Part shown: positions 54,116 through 63,040 of the stretch, one piece after another
How positions within the stretch are numbered: the stretch's first letter is position 1
Layout of the letters: each line of letters begins with the position of its first letter
Assembly (NCBI GenBank): GCA_026983955.1
Contig: JALSTB010000018.1
Span: 23,330-87,329, forward strand
Length of the DNA stretch: 64,000 nucleotides
Direction: 5' to 3'
Origin: Melioribacteraceae bacterium
GTDB taxonomy: Bacteria > Bacteroidota > Ignavibacteria > Ignavibacteriales > Melioribacteraceae
Translations under genes and position numbers: made by a program
Notes under the pieces: model-generated
Told to the model about the DNA's origin: nothing
Databases searched by the model: none
Seen by the model: the letters and a program-made list of their open reading frames with translations, nothing else

Positions 54116-57100
54116 CTACTTGAGTAATATCATATTTTTTGCCGCTTTGTAGCCGCCGGCTTTTAATTCGTAAAAATATATTCCGCTTGTAAGTGAAGAT
54201 GCGTTAAATGTTACTTCGTAAGTTCCGGGCGGTTGTTCTTTGTTTACAAGTGTTGCAACTTCCCTGCCGAGGATGTCGTAAATTTTTAGGGTTACATGCG
54301 ACCCCACTCCGGCACTCCTTTTGCTAAGGGAAGGGAGTAATGGAATTGTGTATTTAATTTTGGTTGATGGATTAAACGGGTTAGGGTAATTTTGGTAAAG
54401 TTTAAAATTATCAGGTAATTTTTCTTCTACGGTTTTAATACCGACCAAATTCGTATCGCTTGTTGCTTTAACCCTGCCGGTATTAACATTCAAATAAAAA
54501 TAAACATTTTGGTTAGGCACGGTTGTTTCCATATCGATTGTATCGGGAAATGCTCCTTGCCAACCGTTTTGTTTGCCGTTTGCATCCCATCTTCTGAAAT
54601 CGAAATCTCCGAAATAAACAAACCATTTATGTTTGCCCGGTTTATCAATAATGAAATGTGCCGAGTAAATATTATCTCCGGCAACGGAATCACCGTTTTG
54701 CAAATCTCCATCATCCGTCATGATATTATTGTATGCAACCGTATCCAAATTGATTCCGAAAGCGCCGTGCAGAAGTGCGGTTTCGTCGGTATTCTTTATA
54801 TTTGATTTGGGCAACCAGCCGTCATTGTAAGTTTTCGTATCCAAGGTAAAAAGAATATCATTGGTTCCTTCCGGATTATAAAACCAGGATATTGTACCGA
54901 CTTGTTGGTTACCTTCATTAACCGCCCAGTCGTTTTTGCCGGGTTTGTTTTTGCTTATTGTTAACAATCTTGAATAGATTCCGTCGTTGGCTACTTCATC
55001 ACCGAACAATCCGTCGTCGTGCATCAAATGATCTTGCCAACCGTCACCATCGTGTTTTGCGTAATATTTTTTATATTCGGGTGGGTTAACCGGTTCGTCG
55101 GCTTTTGCGGATATTCTACCGGTATTAAGATTAAGATAAAAATTAACACCCTGGTTTTCTTCGTTTACCACCAATTGATTGCTATGCAAATTACCGGAAG
55201 TTATTATTTTACCGTAATGCGTCCATCGTACGTTAATATTATCCCCTTGGTTCAGGTAAACATACCATGTATAAATTCCGGGTTGGTCTATATTTTTTCT
55301 TAGCGAGAAAATTTTATCGTTGGCAACCGAATCTCCGTTTTGCAAATTCCCGTCGTCGGTCATTTCGTTAACATATACCGATTTACCGTTTTGCCCTTCA
55401 AGCACAAGGACGAAATCATTCAGGTCTTCGTTGCTGTTTAATATGTATCTTTTCGGATACCAACCGTCATGGTAAGTATTGGAATCGAATGTAAACAAAA
55501 TATCTTTTGAACCGTTAGTATTATAAAACCACGAAGGCACGGAAACAGTTACATCATTAGAATCGGTTACTTTCCATTCAACAATTTCATTCGAAGATCC
55601 ATTCACATTAAAAAGCAAAGAATAAATACCGTCACCTGCCGTTACATCACCGTGAGAGCCGTCATCATACATTGAATGATTTTGCCAATTATCAAGTTCG
55701 TACTTAAAATTATATTGAGCGGTTTCCGGTGAAGTAAAAACCGTATCCGTTATTGTGGCAACACGACCGGTATTAACATCCAAATAGAAATAAACATCCT
55801 GGTTTGCTTTTGAAGTGGTGAAATTTACGGAAGCCGTATCGTTCCAACTGCTTATTTTACCATATTGCGCCCATCTTGCACCTTCCGCCCAGTTCGGGAT
55901 ATTATGAAAAACATACCAAATATAATTTCCCGGCGTCGAAATTTTTTTATGTAAAGAATAAATTTTATCGCCCGCTTTCATATCTCCGTTTATCAAGTTA
56001 CCGTCGTCTGTCATCTCATCGGGAAATTTCAATGTATCGTTTTCCCCTTTAACCACAAGTGTAAAATGATTTCCGAGATCTTCGTTTGTATTTAAGATAT
56101 TTGTTTCAGGCAAATAATCATCTTCGTAAGTATTGGTATCGTATGTAAATAAGATATCCCTTGTTCCGGAAGGATTATAAAACCACGAGATATGACTTAC
56201 ATCGTGCAGTGTATCGGCAACTACCCAATCCAATTTTAAATTATCGGTTTGCGTAACGGTAATAGAGCGGGAATAGATTCCATCTGAAGGAATTTCATCA
56301 CCGTTTATTCCGTCGTCATTTAATAAATGCTTTTGCCAACCGTCTCCGCTGTATTTAATAAAATATTTATTCTTGTTGGTATTTCCGGTTTTCTTATAAA
56401 CCCTGACGTAATCTATTTCCATTTGTGTGGGAAACGCCGATGTATCAATTCCTTCTTGACCGCCCCAGCCGCCGACGGCAAGATTTAGAATCATGTAAAA
56501 CTTCTGGTCAAATGGCCATTCGCGCCAAGTATTATATTCATTTTCGAAAGTAAAATATTTTGTACTGTCAACAAAAAACGAAATATAATCTTCAGTCCAT
56601 TCAATTGAATAATCGTGGAAACCGGAAGTAACTCCGGGCACAACAATGGAACCGCCTTTTTGTGTACCGTCCCGGTGGTTATACGCTTTAGTATGAATAG
56701 TGCCGTAAATTTTATCATGGTCTTGTTCAACATGTTCCATAATATCAATTTCGCCGCTGTTGGGCCAACCGCCGTAAACACTTTCGGTAGGCATCATCCA
56801 AATTGCCGGCCATGTTCCCAAGCCGGAAGGTAATTTTGCACGTACAATCATTTTACCGTATTTCCAATCGCCGTGGTTTTTGGTTACCAATCTTGCTGAA
56901 GTAAATTCCCTTGTACCTTCCGAGCCTACATAATGCTCATGTATTGCTTTTATAATTAATTTTCCGTTTTGAACGAATGAGTTTTCCGGGCGGTCCGTAT
57001 AATATTGAACTTCACCGTTAAAATCGTATGGACCCACCTCGTGCTGCCATTTGGTTGCATCAATCGAAGTTCCGTTGAACTCATCATGCCATACAAGCAT

Positions 57101-57235
57101 ATATCCTTCCAGCGAATCTACCGATACGACATCTTGATTAGTTGAAATAAGATTACCGGTTTCTTCGGATATACTTTGTGAAAAGACAAAGTTACTGGTC
57201 AATACCACAATTAGATAAAGTATTAATTTTTTCAT
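54116..57235 (-). CDS. GH16 laminarinase-type endo-beta-glucanase with three tandem DDG/GDGIYS modules and T9SS domain
   Basis: A 1039-residue enzyme. After a signal peptide (to ~19), a GH16 domain spans ~43-283 with active-site motif GEIDIMEHV (Glu162 nucleophile, Glu167 acid/base; the ExDxxE form typical of laminarinases). Aromatic strands include TWPAIWMMP and AVGGWGG. Three tandem modules follow at ~288-494, 507-712 and 723-926, each with two DDG-x-x-x-GD-x-x-x-D-x-IYS halves. The sorting domain (LYQNYPNPFNPSTKI) at ~945-1039 contains an in-frame insertion of about 11 residues (LPSLSKRSAGVGSH). The enzyme should cut beta-1,3-glucan, and the repeats may bind glycan. Confidence 0.92.
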   Translation of the reverse strand: MKKLILYLIVVLTSNFVFSQSISEETGNLISTNQDVVSVDSLEGYMLVWHDEFNGTSIDATKWQHEVGPYDFNGEVQYYTDRPENSFVQNGKLIIKAIHEHYVGSEGTREFTSARLVTKNHGDWKYGKMIVRAKLPSGLGTWPAIWMMPTESVYGGWPNSGEIDIMEHVEQDHDKIYGTIHTKAYNHRDGTQKGGSIVVPGVTSGFHDYSIEWTEDYISFFVDSTKYFTFENEYNTWREWPFDQKFYMILNLAVGGWGGQEGIDTSAFPTQMEIDYVRVYKKTGNTNKNKYFIKYSGDGWQKHLLNDDGINGDEIPSDGIYSRSITVTQTDNLKLDWVVADTLHDVSHISWFYNPSGTRDILFTYDTNTYEDDYLPETNILNTNEDLGNHFTLVVKGENDTLKFPDEMTDDGNLINGDMKAGDKIYSLHKKISTPGNYIWYVFHNIPNWAEGARWAQYGKISSWNDTASVNFTTSKANQDVYFYLDVNTGRVATITDTVFTSPETAQYNFKYELDNWQNHSMYDDGSHGDVTAGDGIYSLLFNVNGSSNEIVEWKVTDSNDVTVSVPSWFYNTNGSKDILFTFDSNTYHDGWYPKRYILNSNEDLNDFVLVLEGQNGKSVYVNEMTDDGNLQNGDSVANDKIFSLRKNIDQPGIYTWYVYLNQGDNINVRWTHYGKIITSGNLHSNQLVVNEENQGVNFYLNLNTGRISAKADEPVNPPEYKKYYAKHDGDGWQDHLMHDDGLFGDEVANDGIYSRLLTISKNKPGKNDWAVNEGNQQVGTISWFYNPEGTNDILFTLDTKTYNDGWLPKSNIKNTDETALLHGAFGINLDTVAYNNIMTDDGDLQNGDSVAGDNIYSAHFIIDKPGKHKWFVYFGDFDFRRWDANGKQNGWQGAFPDTIDMETTVPNQNVYFYLNVNTGRVKATSDTNLVGIKTVEEKLPDNFKLYQNYPNPFNPSTKIKYTIPLLPSLSKRSAGVGSHVTLKIYDILGREVATLVNKEQPPGTYEVTFNASSLTSGIYFYELKAGGYKAAKNMILLK
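54302..54340. repeat. Short in-frame insertion inside the sorting-domain coding region
   Basis: Compared with the other sorting domains in this window, the 54116-57235 gene has about 33 extra bases between the isoleucine-proline and LKIYD motifs. They carry an imperfect palindrome (actcc ... ggagt with cctt/aagg inside). The residues (SLSKRSAGVGS) are unlike the rest of the domain. It looks like a small interspersed palindromic element. Confidence 0.5.
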
Positions 57236-57274
57236 TTTAAAGAATATGCTCCTTTAGTGATTTTTATATTTTTG

Positions 57275-58951
57275 TTATTCCGGAAATTCCAAAATTTGGC
57301 CTGACTTTAACAATTCCGATTTTATTAAAGAATAAGGCAGTCGATAAGCAGGCGTTTTATATTTCACGGATAGCGCTGCAACTACTCCGGCACTTTGTCC
57401 CAAAACCATAAACACCGGTTCCATTCTTATTGAGCCGAATGCAATATGCGAGCTTGAAACCGCCACGGGAACAATTAAATTTTCACACTCACTTTCCTTT
57501 GGCAGAATACTTCCCAAGGCAATTTTATACGGATGAGGAGGATGAACGCCAACATCACCTTCATTTTGAACCGTTTTCTTTTTTGTTATGTATCTTTGAA
57601 CGTTATGTGAATCCATCGTATAAGAGCCCATGCCTATCGAATTCGGGGTTTCCCTTTTTCCCAAAATATCCCTGTCGGTCATTACATATTTTCCAATCAT
57701 CCTTCTGGCTTCGCGAACGTAAAGCAGATATGGCCAATTTCCGTTATCTACAAATTCATCCTTAGCCAATCCCCATTTTTTCATTTCGCTTCTTATATCT
57801 GCGGGCACTCTCGGATCTGTAGCCGTAAAGTAAATTAATCCCTGTTGGTAAAGTCTGTGTTCTTTTATAATCTCATTCCGTTTTTCATACGAAGCTTCGG
57901 GATAATCGTAATTCATCCCAATGTTATCGAAACTGAAAGGACCGTGATTATTAACATCGGTTTTCAAGTTCGGAATGGGAATGAACATTGCAAAAGTTTC
58001 CCGCCAGCCCACATTGTATATCCTTGCCAGCAATTCATATTGATAAGGATCGTAACCCTCGGGTTTAGTAATGGGCTTACTGTTATTTTTATTTTTTGTT
58101 AAGCACAAACGGAAACAATAAGCTTGCACTTTTTTATCGCCATCGCCTTTTTTACCGGGCGGCAAGGGCGAAATACGGGGCAAAATTCCGCTTGTGGAAT
58201 CACCCGGAATTTTATAAGGACTTACCGGCGGAATATCGTTGAAGTGATGACCGTGTTGAAATACGCCGGTCTGAACGCCATTCCAAGTTTCACCGTACAT
58301 TTTGTTGGGTTCCCTGCCAACATAATAAGAAACTCCGGCAGCTGCCATTAAGTCGCCTTCGTATGTAGCATCAATAAATATTTTACCTTCAAATTTTTTA
58401 CCCGATAGAGTTGTGAAGGATAAAATTTTTCCATTTAGTTTTTTAACTCCGGTTTTTCTGTTAAGCCATTCGTTTTTGTAAACAGTAATATTATTCTCTT
58501 CGATAAGCTCATTAAAGATGTTTTCCGCAACGTGCGGTTCAAACACCCACATTGTTTGCGTGCTATCGTCCATGGCGGCTGTCCCTTGTCCGGCATTACC
58601 AAAATCTTCCTTTCTTTGCCAATTCCATGAAGCGGGATTTTTATAATGCAAATAAATTCTATGATAGAATTCTTTAGCCAAACCTCCTATTACGCTTTTA
58701 TTTCCTGTATCGGTATATCCCAATCCCGAAGAAGACATGCCGCCGAGGTGTTTATCGGGAGAAACGATAATCACTCTTTGATTCATACGGGCAATTTGAA
58801 CTGCGGCAATTACCGCTGATGAAGTCCCGCCGTAAATGATAACATCGGATTTAATATTTTCCTGAGAGTAATTAATACCGGTTATGAAGATGGCAATTAA
58901 ACCAAATATACTGTGCAAGTAAAAAGTTGCTTTCTTATTCTTTCCAAACAT
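57275..58951 (-). CDS. Exported FAD-dependent oxidoreductase
   Basis: A 558-residue flavoprotein with an N-terminal hydrophobic segment (~12-28) acting as signal or anchor. The FAD fold is VIIYGGTSSAVIAAVQIARMNQRVIIVSPDKHLGGMSSSGLGYTD, and a second motif is FIDATYEGDLMAAAGVSYYVGREP. The C-terminal FAD contact is MVLGQSAGVVAALSVKYK. This is the FAD_oxidored family often found next to glycoside hydrolases; the substrate is unknown but may be a sugar or sugar alcohol. It lies 1 base after the GH3 gene, so it is co-transcribed. Confidence 0.88.
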   Translation of the reverse strand: MFGKNKKATFYLHSIFGLIAIFITGINYSQENIKSDVIIYGGTSSAVIAAVQIARMNQRVIIVSPDKHLGGMSSSGLGYTDTGNKSVIGGLAKEFYHRIYLHYKNPASWNWQRKEDFGNAGQGTAAMDDSTQTMWVFEPHVAENIFNELIEENNITVYKNEWLNRKTGVKKLNGKILSFTTLSGKKFEGKIFIDATYEGDLMAAAGVSYYVGREPNKMYGETWNGVQTGVFQHGHHFNDIPPVSPYKIPGDSTSGILPRISPLPPGKKGDGDKKVQAYCFRLCLTKNKNNSKPITKPEGYDPYQYELLARIYNVGWRETFAMFIPIPNLKTDVNNHGPFSFDNIGMNYDYPEASYEKRNEIIKEHRLYQQGLIYFTATDPRVPADIRSEMKKWGLAKDEFVDNGNWPYLLYVREARRMIGKYVMTDRDILGKRETPNSIGMGSYTMDSHNVQRYITKKKTVQNEGDVGVHPPHPYKIALGSILPKESECENLIVPVAVSSSHIAFGSIRMEPVFMVLGQSAGVVAALSVKYKTPAYRLPYSLIKSELLKSGQILEFPE

Positions 58952-58952
58952 T

Positions 58953-61199
58953 TTATTGCAATTCGAAGGTCTTTTTGATATTTTTTATTATTACTGTAAA
59001 CTTTCCCGGTTCCACTGTTCTTTTATTATTTCGTCCGATAAATGATAAATCGGAATTAGTCAATTTAAAAGCCACATTCTTGGTTTCGCCGGGTTGCAAA
59101 TTTATTTTTGTAAATCTTTTGAGCTGTTTATTGGGTCTGGATACCGATGCGTAAAGGTCCGATAAATATAGCTCCACAACTTCTTTGCCGGGCAACTTTC
59201 CGGTATTAGTTACATCCACGGAAACAGTAAGAGTATCGTGGGCATAAATTTTTTGAGAGCTTAGTTTTAAGTTTGAATAAGTAAACTTTGTATAACTTAA
59301 ACCGAATCCGAAAGGCCATTGGAATTCAACTTTATTGGGAGCAAAATTTTCCATCGGTTTGTAATCATAAGTTGTATTACCATTTAAAAATTTAGGATAA
59401 CTGAAAGGTAATTTACCGGAAGGGTTAACATCGCCGAATAATACATCGGCAATTGCACGTCCTCCTTCCATTCCGGGAAGATAAGCCATAACTATAGCCG
59501 AAGCTCCATCAACAATTTCATCGATAATTCTGGGACGTCCTTCGGTTAAAACCAAAATTACGGGTTTACCGGTTTTATAAAGCTTTTTCGCCAACTCCAG
59601 CTGTTCTTTTTGAAGTTCAAGATTATGAATATTACCGGGAGTTTCGGTATATGTGTGTTCTCCCAGACAAAGAATAACGGCATCGGCATTTTTAGCCAGC
59701 GCCAAGGTTGTATCTATATTAACATTTCCCTTGAAATCTACTCCTTCGGCATAAGATACCCTTTCATTACCGATTTTCTTTTTTACGGCTTCCAAAATTG
59801 TTAACTTATCCTTGGGATACAGACTTTCGTTATTTCCTTGCCAGGTAATGGTCCAACCGCCGTTTAAGGTAGATAACAAATTTGCAGTTGGACCGGTCAC
59901 CAACACATTACTGAGTTTGTTTAACGGAAGGGAGCTATTTTTATTTTTCAGCAATGTAATTGCTTCGCGTGCCGCTTCCAAATTTATTTCCGCAGATTTG
60001 GCAGAGGCGAAATCCTTGGCCAATTCTTTGTGGGGATACGGATTATCAAAAAGGCCAAGCATATATTTAACTCTCAAAATTCTATAAACCGCATCGTTTA
60101 TCCGGCTCATGGGAACACTGCCTTCCTTCACCAATTCAACAAGATAGTTGTAAAAACTGAAATCCATGGGAACCATGCTCATATCGAGTCCCGCCATTAC
60201 CGCAATACGAACCGCTTCTTTCGGGGTTGAAGCGATTTTATCCCTTGTATGTAATCGAATAATATCTTCCCAATCCGATACGGCAAAGCCTTTAAAGCCC
60301 AATTCTTTTTTGAGAATACCGTCAATGATATATTTATTTGAATGAACAGGAATGCCGTTAATTTCCGATGAATTTATCATTACCGTTTGGCAGCCTTGTT
60401 TCACGGCTTCTTCGAAAGGAGGCAAAAATATTTCCCTTAACATTCTTTCCGGTATCCATGCCGGAGTTCTGTCCAATCCGTTTTTAGGAACACTGTAGCC
60501 CATGTAATGTTTCATACAAGCGGCTACTTTATTATTTGCGCCGATATCATTCCCTTGCAATCCTTTTATATATGCTTTACCGAATTGCGATACCAAATAA
60601 GTATCTTCGCCGAATGTTTCCCAAAAGCGCGGCCATAAAGGTTCTCTTCCAACACCCAACACGGGATTAAAATTCCACGGAATACCCGAAGCCCTTACTT
60701 CCAGTGCCGTTATTTCACCTGCTTTTTTCATTAATTCCGTGTTGCGCGTTGCAGCCATAGCAATTGCTTGAGGGAAAAGCGTAGCGCCAATTGTATAATT
60801 TGCGCCGTGAATTGCATCAATTCCGTAAATAACGGGAATACCTAACCTTGTTTCTTTTGTTGCTATATCTTGAATTGTGGTTATTATTTCGTGCCAATCT
60901 TCCAGTGTATTAGCTGCTCCTCCGCAATTTAAAATTGAACCGATATGATATTTAATAATCGCTTCTTTAAGTTTTAGAGTATCAAGTACTAATCTTTCCG
61001 ATTCTTTTCGCGGTTGTTTGGAAAGAGCGGCAAGAGCTATTTGGGTCATTTGACCTACTTTTTCTTCCAAAGTCATTGTTGAAATTAATTCTCGAATCTT
61101 TTTCTTAGCCGGTTCCGGTAAATCTTTGAGTGAATTACTATTTAGAATGGTTGGATATTGAAAGAGAAGCAGAACAAAAAATATGGACAAAATTCGCAT
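58953..61199 (-). CDS. GH3-family beta-glucosidase
   Basis: A 748-residue GH3 enzyme with signal peptide MRILSIFFVLLLFQ. Substrate motifs are RFWETFGEDTYLV and MKHYMGYS, the nucleophile is Asp309 (FAVSDWEDI), the second domain includes NVLVTGPTANLLS, and the C-terminus is a fibronectin-like fold (VSVDVTNTGKLPGKEVVELYL). It is only distantly similar to the 45745 paralogue in the first half (TYTIGATLFPQ versus PLGQASTWNPD), suggesting different linkage preferences. No sorting domain, so it is periplasmic. It begins an operon-like pair with the flavoprotein. Confidence 0.92.
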   Translation of the reverse strand: MRILSIFFVLLLFQYPTILNSNSLKDLPEPAKKKIRELISTMTLEEKVGQMTQIALAALSKQPRKESERLVLDTLKLKEAIIKYHIGSILNCGGAANTLEDWHEIITTIQDIATKETRLGIPVIYGIDAIHGANYTIGATLFPQAIAMAATRNTELMKKAGEITALEVRASGIPWNFNPVLGVGREPLWPRFWETFGEDTYLVSQFGKAYIKGLQGNDIGANNKVAACMKHYMGYSVPKNGLDRTPAWIPERMLREIFLPPFEEAVKQGCQTVMINSSEINGIPVHSNKYIIDGILKKELGFKGFAVSDWEDIIRLHTRDKIASTPKEAVRIAVMAGLDMSMVPMDFSFYNYLVELVKEGSVPMSRINDAVYRILRVKYMLGLFDNPYPHKELAKDFASAKSAEINLEAAREAITLLKNKNSSLPLNKLSNVLVTGPTANLLSTLNGGWTITWQGNNESLYPKDKLTILEAVKKKIGNERVSYAEGVDFKGNVNIDTTLALAKNADAVILCLGEHTYTETPGNIHNLELQKEQLELAKKLYKTGKPVILVLTEGRPRIIDEIVDGASAIVMAYLPGMEGGRAIADVLFGDVNPSGKLPFSYPKFLNGNTTYDYKPMENFAPNKVEFQWPFGFGLSYTKFTYSNLKLSSQKIYAHDTLTVSVDVTNTGKLPGKEVVELYLSDLYASVSRPNKQLKRFTKINLQPGETKNVAFKLTNSDLSFIGRNNKRTVEPGKFTVIIKNIKKTFELQ

Positions 61200-61250
61200 A
61201 GGTAACCTATTTACAAATTATTAAGATTTCCTTTAAAAATTAATTAAAAA

Positions 61251-61290
61251 ACATTTGGGCATAATTTCTGATGAAATTACACCCAAATGT
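61251..61290 (-). terminator. Terminator hairpin downstream of the 61318 gene
   Basis: Two 18-base arms (61251-61268 and 61273-61290) pair at 16 of 18 positions around a 4-base loop. On the minus strand they are followed by a U-rich run, as expected for a rho-independent terminator after the beta-helix gene. Confidence 0.8.
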
Positions 61291-61317
61291 ACTAACTATA
61301 AGGAGGTAACAAAATGA

Positions 61318-62970
61318 TTATCGCATTAAAATCATTTTTCGTGTTTGAACAAAATTACCCGCTTTTAATTTGTAAAAATAAATTCCCGAGGTTACATTTC
61401 TGCCCGCATTATTTTTACCATTCCAGGTAACTTGATATCTTCCGGCTGCTTGTTTTTGATTTACAAGTGTTTTTACCCTCTGTCCAAGTGAATTATAAAC
61501 ATCAATTTGAACTTCTGACTCGTGAGGGATTGAATAAATAATATTCGTAGTGGGATTAAACGGATTAGGATAATTTTGTTTTAATACGAAATTTTCAGGA
61601 ACAGTTCCCTTTGAAATATTTCTAATTCCCGTCAGCCATTGTTGTTTTTTATCGGGGAACCAATTTAAGTCACCCACAGGAAAACCATCCGCAGCGGTCA
61701 ACAGAGTTGGATTGGTATAAGAAAGATCTTCCGGCAACGGCCATTGAACTGCAAATCTGTCTCCATCGGGATCCCACCCCCAAAGGGTTGTACTTTCTCC
61801 GGCTCTCCATTTATACATCCAAGCGACCAAAGAATCTTCCCCTTCTCCAACTTCTACGAAACCGGGATCCAAGTTCATTGTATTTTGTTCATCCATATAA
61901 GGATAAGTCGAATCATCATCAAACATAGCCCGCACCCTGCTATTCATCCACGGTGTACCCTCAATAGTGTCTATGGAATTCCAATAATCGATAACTTTCT
62001 GCGAATAGAAGTAATTGTTGTTATGCAATTTAACAACCCTGTCACTTTCCGAAAGTCCGAGTGTGTCGGTATATTTCAAAGGCAGATGATAAATTTGAAT
62101 TATTCCTGCAGGTAAGCTATCGGGATCTGCAACACTTCTAAAAGCGGGTCCGGATCCCAAACTTAGTGCATTATAAAAGATATTATTAGAAACATTAAAG
62201 TTTTTATAATAATATTTCCACCATATTGGACATTTAACGGAATTTACAAAAGTGTTATGCTCAAACCGGACGTAGTTGCTGTTATTAAGTTCTCCTTGGA
62301 TTGCAAAACTTCCATGGTTAAAAAATGTATTGTTAACAACAATGAGTGTATCAACATCATTGTTATTAAACGTAATACCCAAACCATTCCATACATTAGC
62401 TGGGTTCTCCACATTTCTGAAATAACAATCGGTGATATATACTTTGGTCCATTGAGCCCATGTAGTAATTGTCGCCCACCAGTTACCACCTTCAAAATAA
62501 CATCCTTCATATCTGTAAGTGGCGCTGTCTTTAACTTGCTGTATAGTTCCCCATACCGAAATACCACCTGTAGGAGGTGTATGTTGAAAATAAAGATTTT
62601 TGAATAGTGCATTACCATACACTTTGATAAACGAACCGACGGTTTCTCCGTTGGGACCTATACCACTTGTAATTATAGGCGGTTTATGATTTTCATCGGG
62701 TGGATCGGCAATTATAGATAAATTAAAAGGAGCTTTTAAGAGACCGCTTAAAAAGTAAATAGAATCTCTTTGCAATTTGTAAACTCTATCAGGGTTGTTC
62801 CTCTCACCGGTTGCTGTTGTATCTCCCATGATAAAATTATTCAGAGCTCCGTAAGGATCACCATTTATGCTCGCAGGCACAATAACGGTATCGGCTTGTG
62901 CGAATATCGAGTTGCCGGTAATCATCAGAGCCGCAATAAGCGTTAAAAATAATGTTAATGACTTTTTCAT
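61318..62970 (-). CDS. T9SS-secreted right-handed beta-helix protein
   Basis: A 550-residue secreted protein with signal peptide (MKKSLTLFLTLIAALMITGNSIFAQ). The middle (~85-290) has beta-helix rungs with asparagine-rich turns (FKNLYFQHTP, YEGCYFEGGNWW, ITDCYFRNVENP, VVNNTFFNHG, FEHNTFVNSV, VSNNIFYNAL). These match the parallel-helix fold of pectate lyases, chondroitinase-like or surface glycan proteins. A T9SS sorting domain (KQNYPNPFNPTTNI) closes it. No catalytic residues can be assigned. Its ribosome site aggag precedes the ATG. Confidence 0.82.
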   Translation of the reverse strand: MKKSLTLFLTLIAALMITGNSIFAQADTVIVPASINGDPYGALNNFIMGDTTATGERNNPDRVYKLQRDSIYFLSGLLKAPFNLSIIADPPDENHKPPIITSGIGPNGETVGSFIKVYGNALFKNLYFQHTPPTGGISVWGTIQQVKDSATYRYEGCYFEGGNWWATITTWAQWTKVYITDCYFRNVENPANVWNGLGITFNNNDVDTLIVVNNTFFNHGSFAIQGELNNSNYVRFEHNTFVNSVKCPIWWKYYYKNFNVSNNIFYNALSLGSGPAFRSVADPDSLPAGIIQIYHLPLKYTDTLGLSESDRVVKLHNNNYFYSQKVIDYWNSIDTIEGTPWMNSRVRAMFDDDSTYPYMDEQNTMNLDPGFVEVGEGEDSLVAWMYKWRAGESTTLWGWDPDGDRFAVQWPLPEDLSYTNPTLLTAADGFPVGDLNWFPDKKQQWLTGIRNISKGTVPENFVLKQNYPNPFNPTTNIIYSIPHESEVQIDVYNSLGQRVKTLVNQKQAAGRYQVTWNGKNNAGRNVTSGIYFYKLKAGNFVQTRKMILMR

Positions 62971-63040
62971 TTTTACTCCTATTGTTTGATGGTTAATATT
63001 TAATTTATTATATATTATTTTTTAATATGTTAAATTAAAC

